The translations under genes were made by a program, and so were the position numbers. The notes beneath the pieces were generated by a model that was given only the letters and a program-made list of their open reading frames with translations, was not told where the DNA came from and did no database searches. This document shows, in pieces, positions 5,205-8,089 of a stretch of DNA of 8,089 nt. The first letter of the stretch is position 1. Every line of letters starts with the position of its first letter. The stretch comes from Bacteroidia bacterium (GTDB taxonomy: Bacteria > Bacteroidota > Bacteroidia > SpSt-205), in NCBI GenBank assembly GCA_025060275.1, contig JANXCJ010000084.1, positions 1-8,089 on the forward strand, read 5' to 3'.

Positions 5205-6920
5205 ATGGACACGATAGCAGTCAAACGAGAAGAATTTCAAGTGGCGCCGCTTTCTCGGGCGCTCATGATAGTGGAAATCGTCCTGCCCATAGTGCTTCTG
5301 GTGCTGGGGATTTACCACGGCTTCATGCAGGCCCTCTATCGGGCAGGCGTTATCCAGAGTAGCAGCTTCTTAGGGATAGGGTATTACCAAGGGCTTACAC
5401 TCCATGGAGTAATCAACGCCGTGGTCCTTACCACCTTCTTCGGGGTGGCCTTTGGCAATGCCGTGATGCAATACTATCTCCGCCAGCCGCTTATTCCAGG
5501 CTTTCATGTAGCCTCTACGGGGCTCATGGTGATGGGAACCCTAATCGCAGCTGTACCTATGCTTTTAGGGTTAGCGGATGTGCTTTATACCTTTTATCCC
5601 CCCCTTCGGGCTCATCCTGCCTTCTATATCGGCGCAGCTCTGTTAGTAGTGGGGTCATGGATAGCTTTAGCCGGATGGCTTCCCCTCTTGCGCCGCTGGC
5701 AAAAAGAAAATCCCACCCAGCCTTTGCCCTTGGCGGTATTGGGCATGCTCACCGCCTTCCTCATATGGTTTCTGTGTACCATTCCCCTGGCTATTGAAGT
5801 GCTCTTCATGCTGATTCCGTGGTCGCTGGGCTGGGTAGAAGCTATCAACATCCCTTTAGCTCGTACCTTGTTCTGGTTTTTCGGACACCCGCTGGTATAT
5901 TTCTGGCTACTCCCCGCCTACGTCTTCTATTATACCTGGTTCATCAAAGAAGCAGGTGGCAAGCTCTATTCGCCCTATGCCGCCCGATTAGTATTCCTTC
6001 TCTTCTTAGTGCTGAGCATTCCAGTGGGCCTGCACCACCAATACACCGAACCTGGATTTGACCGCTTCTGGAAAGGGGTGCATGCTCTCCTTACGTTTGG
6101 AGTAGCCATACCCAGCTTCATGACGGCATTCACTATAGCTGCTTCCTTGGAATATGCTGGGGTAAAGCGAGGCGCCAAAGGTCTCTTTGACTGGATGGCG
6201 TATTTGCCCTGGATGGATGCAAACCGCCCACTTTTCGCCTACGGAATTGCAGGCTTGCTCATATTCGTCTTCGGAGGGCTCACCGGAATCGTAAATGCTT
6301 CCTACAATCTCAACCAGACCATTCACAATACAGGCTTCATCTCAGGCCATTTCCATATGACGGTGGGCGGACCTGTATTTTTAGCCATCTTAGGATTATC
6401 CTTAGAGCTTTTTTCCCAACTGACAGGCAAGCCTATTCGCCTACGAGGGATAAACGTGGCAGTCCCCTATCTGTGGATGTTGGGACTTTTCATCTTCTCC
6501 CCTGCCATGATGTATGGGGGGCTTTTGGGACAGCCTCGCCGAACTAATATGGGACTCTCATACTTAGACCCTGACTCGCCTCACTTCCGAGCAGATTGGA
6601 TACCGACTTCTTACTTGACAGGCATAGGAGCCGCAGTGATGACAGTGGCATTTATCCTTTACATAGCGGTTTGGATTGCTACGTTGAGTGCTCCTGCTAC
6701 GAAACCCGCAGGTCAGCTTGTGTTGCATGCGCCAGAAAATCTCCATCCAGAGATTTCCACCCAATCTATACTGGCGCGTTTGCGTCCTTGGTTGGTAGTT
6801 GCGTTTGTACTGATTCTGATTTCGTACTGGGTACCCCTTCGCCAAGCCCTCCAAACCCCTCAAAATGCCGTACCCTATACGCCCGATAATCCTGTACCGG
6901 TAGTCCAGGCCCGAAAATGA
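5205..6920 (+). CDS. Cytochrome c oxidase subunit I, ba3-type (B-family haem-copper oxidase)
   Basis: This is the catalytic subunit: it reduces O2 to water at a haem-CuB centre and pumps protons. The 571-residue product is close to the 562 of Thermus ba3 subunit I and is hydrophobic throughout, in line with about 13 helices. Haem and metal ligands are complete: H67 (LTLHGVINA, low-spin haem), H228 with Y232 (GHPLVY, CuB ligand and cross-linked tyrosine), H277 and H278 (GLHHQY, CuB), H382 (high-spin haem) and H384 (low-spin haem) in SGHFHMTVGG. These correspond to Thermus H72, H233, Y237, H282, H283, H384 and H386. The A-family D-channel motif is not evident, as expected for the B family. The start MDTIAVKREE at 5205 is preferred to an in-frame ATG at 5136, which lies inside subunit II. 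The TGA stop overlaps the next start by four bases. Confidence 0.95.
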   Translation: MDTIAVKREEFQVAPLSRALMIVEIVLPIVLLVLGIYHGFMQALYRAGVIQSSSFLGIGYYQGLTLHGVINAVVLTTFFGVAFGNAVMQYYLRQPLIPGFHVASTGLMVMGTLIAAVPMLLGLADVLYTFYPPLRAHPAFYIGAALLVVGSWIALAGWLPLLRRWQKENPTQPLPLAVLGMLTAFLIWFLCTIPLAIEVLFMLIPWSLGWVEAINIPLARTLFWFFGHPLVYFWLLPAYVFYYTWFIKEAGGKLYSPYAARLVFLLFLVLSIPVGLHHQYTEPGFDRFWKGVHALLTFGVAIPSFMTAFTIAASLEYAGVKRGAKGLFDWMAYLPWMDANRPLFAYGIAGLLIFVFGGLTGIVNASYNLNQTIHNTGFISGHFHMTVGGPVFLAILGLSLELFSQLTGKPIRLRGINVAVPYLWMLGLFIFSPAMMYGGLLGQPRRTNMGLSYLDPDSPHFRADWIPTSYLTGIGAAVMTVAFILYIAVWIATLSAPATKPAGQLVLHAPENLHPEISTQSILARLRPWLVVAFVLILISYWVPLRQALQTPQNAVPYTPDNPVPVVQARK

Positions 6921-7522
6921 AACCTTATCTGCTGTGGGGAAGCGGAATGGGTGCCGCCTTGCTGATAGGGGCGCTGTGGTGGGGATATGACTACTGGGCG
7001 GTACCCTCTCCCCTCTCCGATAAAAAAGTATGGCAAGAACTCCAAGCCTATCCTATCTATACGCCTGATTACCAGCCTGCCCCTATTGCTTCCTTGGAGG
7101 GCAAAGTTGTTCTGTTGGACTTTGTTTATACCCGTTGTGCTTCGGTATGCCCGCGCCTTCAAAGTCGCCTGCGGCAAACCCTGCAAGCTCTTCCCTCCTC
7201 AGAAAAACTCGTAGCAATCTCTATCTCTTTAGACCCCGAGAGAGACACCCCAGAACAAGTCCAAGCCCACCTTACAAGCTATAGCGTGCCAGGACATACT
7301 TGGTACTTTTGGCGGCCTCAGACGCAGCGGTGGGCTATCCAAGCCGCAGAACAAATCTTCGGGCTCACCGCAGCTCCCCTCTCCTCCGACGAAATCCTTC
7401 ATAGCGATGCTATCCTTCTGATTGATTGTAGCGGGCGCATACGGGGAGTTTATCGCTCCGAAGATGAAAGACTCCTTTCTCACACTCGCAAACTCCTTCG
7501 CCTATGCGATACACCATCCTAA
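6917..7522 (+). CDS. SCO1/SenC-family copper chaperone
   Basis: Sco proteins are membrane-anchored, thioredoxin-fold proteins that deliver copper to, or reduce the cysteines of, the CuA site in oxidase subunit II. The 201-residue product has an N-terminal membrane anchor (about 4-24) and then the fold, with LEGKVVLLDFVYTRC leading to the copper-binding pair in CASVC (C74 and C78) and the conserved histidine in ILHSDAILLID (H162). SISLDPERDTPEQV (102-115) is the usual strand and loop after the redox helix. The ATG overlaps the subunit I stop by four bases (ATGA), so the two are probably translationally coupled. Its place between subunit I and a cytochrome c makes the CuA centre of this operon the likely target. 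There are two extra cysteines, C171 and C197, of unknown importance. Confidence 0.93.
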   Translation: MKPYLLWGSGMGAALLIGALWWGYDYWAVPSPLSDKKVWQELQAYPIYTPDYQPAPIASLEGKVVLLDFVYTRCASVCPRLQSRLRQTLQALPSSEKLVAISISLDPERDTPEQVQAHLTSYSVPGHTWYFWRPQTQRWAIQAAEQIFGLTAAPLSSDEILHSDAILLIDCSGRIRGVYRSEDERLLSHTRKLLRLCDTPS

Positions 7523-8028
7523 TCCTGGCCCTATTATGGGCCCAGCAAGAAGAAGGAAAACAACTTTTTCAGCAGCGCTGTGCTGCTTGTCATAAGTTAG
7601 AGACTAAGCTAATCGGTCCGCCTTTAGCCGGAATAGGTAAGCGACGAACCGAAGAATGGTTTGTACGCTTCGTGAGCAACTCTCAAGCCATGATTCAAGC
7701 GGGCGATGCTCAGGCCACAGCGATTTACAAAGAATATAATCAACAGGTAATGCCTCCCTTTACGGACTTATCCCCCCAGCAGCTGAAAGCATTATGGGCC
7801 TATTTGAATAGCGTGAGTGTGCCGGAAGCCCCCGCCCCTGCAGCCGCTTCCCCTAATCCAGCCCCCAAAGGGTTCTACCCTGGCGAAACGCGCCGATTGC
7901 CTCCAGAAGAGCGAGGGGAACTTCGTCTGGCTTTCTGGCTATTGACGGGCTTAGCGGTTTTTGTGGCTTTGCTTATCGCTCAGGTTATCTGGTTGGTCAG
8001 CGAGAAGAAGGCTTCTTCTGAGGGATAA
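7504..8028 (+). CDS. Membrane-anchored class I c-type cytochrome, probable electron donor to the oxidase
   Basis: The 174-residue product begins with a short secretion signal (MRYTILILALLWAQ). A small mono-haem domain follows, with the haem attachment site CAACH (26-30), GPPL (38-41) and the methionine ligand M83 in QVMPPFTDLS. Next comes a Pro/Ala-rich linker (about 107-122), FYPGETRRLPPEERG (124-138), and a C-terminal membrane helix (about 143-166) ending in a charged tail. The haem domain should therefore sit on the outer face of the membrane on a flexible tether, beside the oxidase. The start overlaps the end of the Sco gene by 19 bases (7504-7522), and it is needed because the signal peptide begins there. 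The usual donor to ba3 oxidases is a cytochrome c of this size; subunit II here has no haem of its own. It ends at TAA, directly before the poly-G tract. Confidence 0.9.
   Translation: MRYTILILALLWAQQEEGKQLFQQRCAACHKLETKLIGPPLAGIGKRRTEEWFVRFVSNSQAMIQAGDAQATAIYKEYNQQVMPPFTDLSPQQLKALWAYLNSVSVPEAPAPAAASPNPAPKGFYPGETRRLPPEERGELRLAFWLLTGLAVFVALLIAQVIWLVSEKKASSEG

Positions 8029-8089
<61 letters not shown>

Overview
The right-hand 5 kb (about 3113-8028) is a clean plus-strand block. It holds the C-terminal part of a CHAT-domain protein, a dethiobiotin synthetase gene (bioD), and a compact ba3-type (B-family) cytochrome c oxidase operon: subunit IIa (41 residues), CuA subunit II, haem-copper subunit I, a Sco copper chaperone and a membrane-anchored c-type cytochrome. 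The last 61 bases are a poly-G/GC tract that looks like a contig-end artefact.

The left-hand 3.1 kb is different. The readable coding signal is almost all on the minus strand and keeps jumping frame. The clearest case is a multi-pass membrane protein (1369-2632) that becomes one 421-residue protein if one base is restored at each of two places. An unknown gene leaves the window at position 1, and fragments of further genes lie at 665-1140, 1185-1359 and 2798-3116. Either this is a decayed, rearranged stretch of the chromosome, or it is low-accuracy sequence joined to the clean half. The two halves meet near 3104-3118, where two genes that both lack their 5' ends face away from each other; this is the likely breakpoint of an inversion or an assembly chimera.

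The organism is probably a member of the Bacteroidota or a relative. The basis is a TAnnTTTG promoter element before the oxidase operon, the style of the CHAT and hypothetical membrane proteins, and the layout of the oxidase operon. ba3 oxidases of this kind are well known from thermophiles such as Thermus, so a warm or low-oxygen habitat is possible, but this is inference. Both halves use the ATA isoleucine codon freely, which suggests one genome.

The oxidase genes form one functional unit. The tethered cytochrome c delivers electrons to CuA in subunit II, these pass to the low-spin haem and the haem-CuB centre in subunit I where oxygen is reduced, subunit IIa packs as a single helix beside them, and Sco loads copper into CuA. 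I see no CRISPR array, tRNA, rRNA or recognisable insertion sequence, and no convincing new multi-gene system. The most unusual points are the head-to-head junction, the frameshift-rich left half and a CHAT domain whose catalytic cysteine is a tyrosine.
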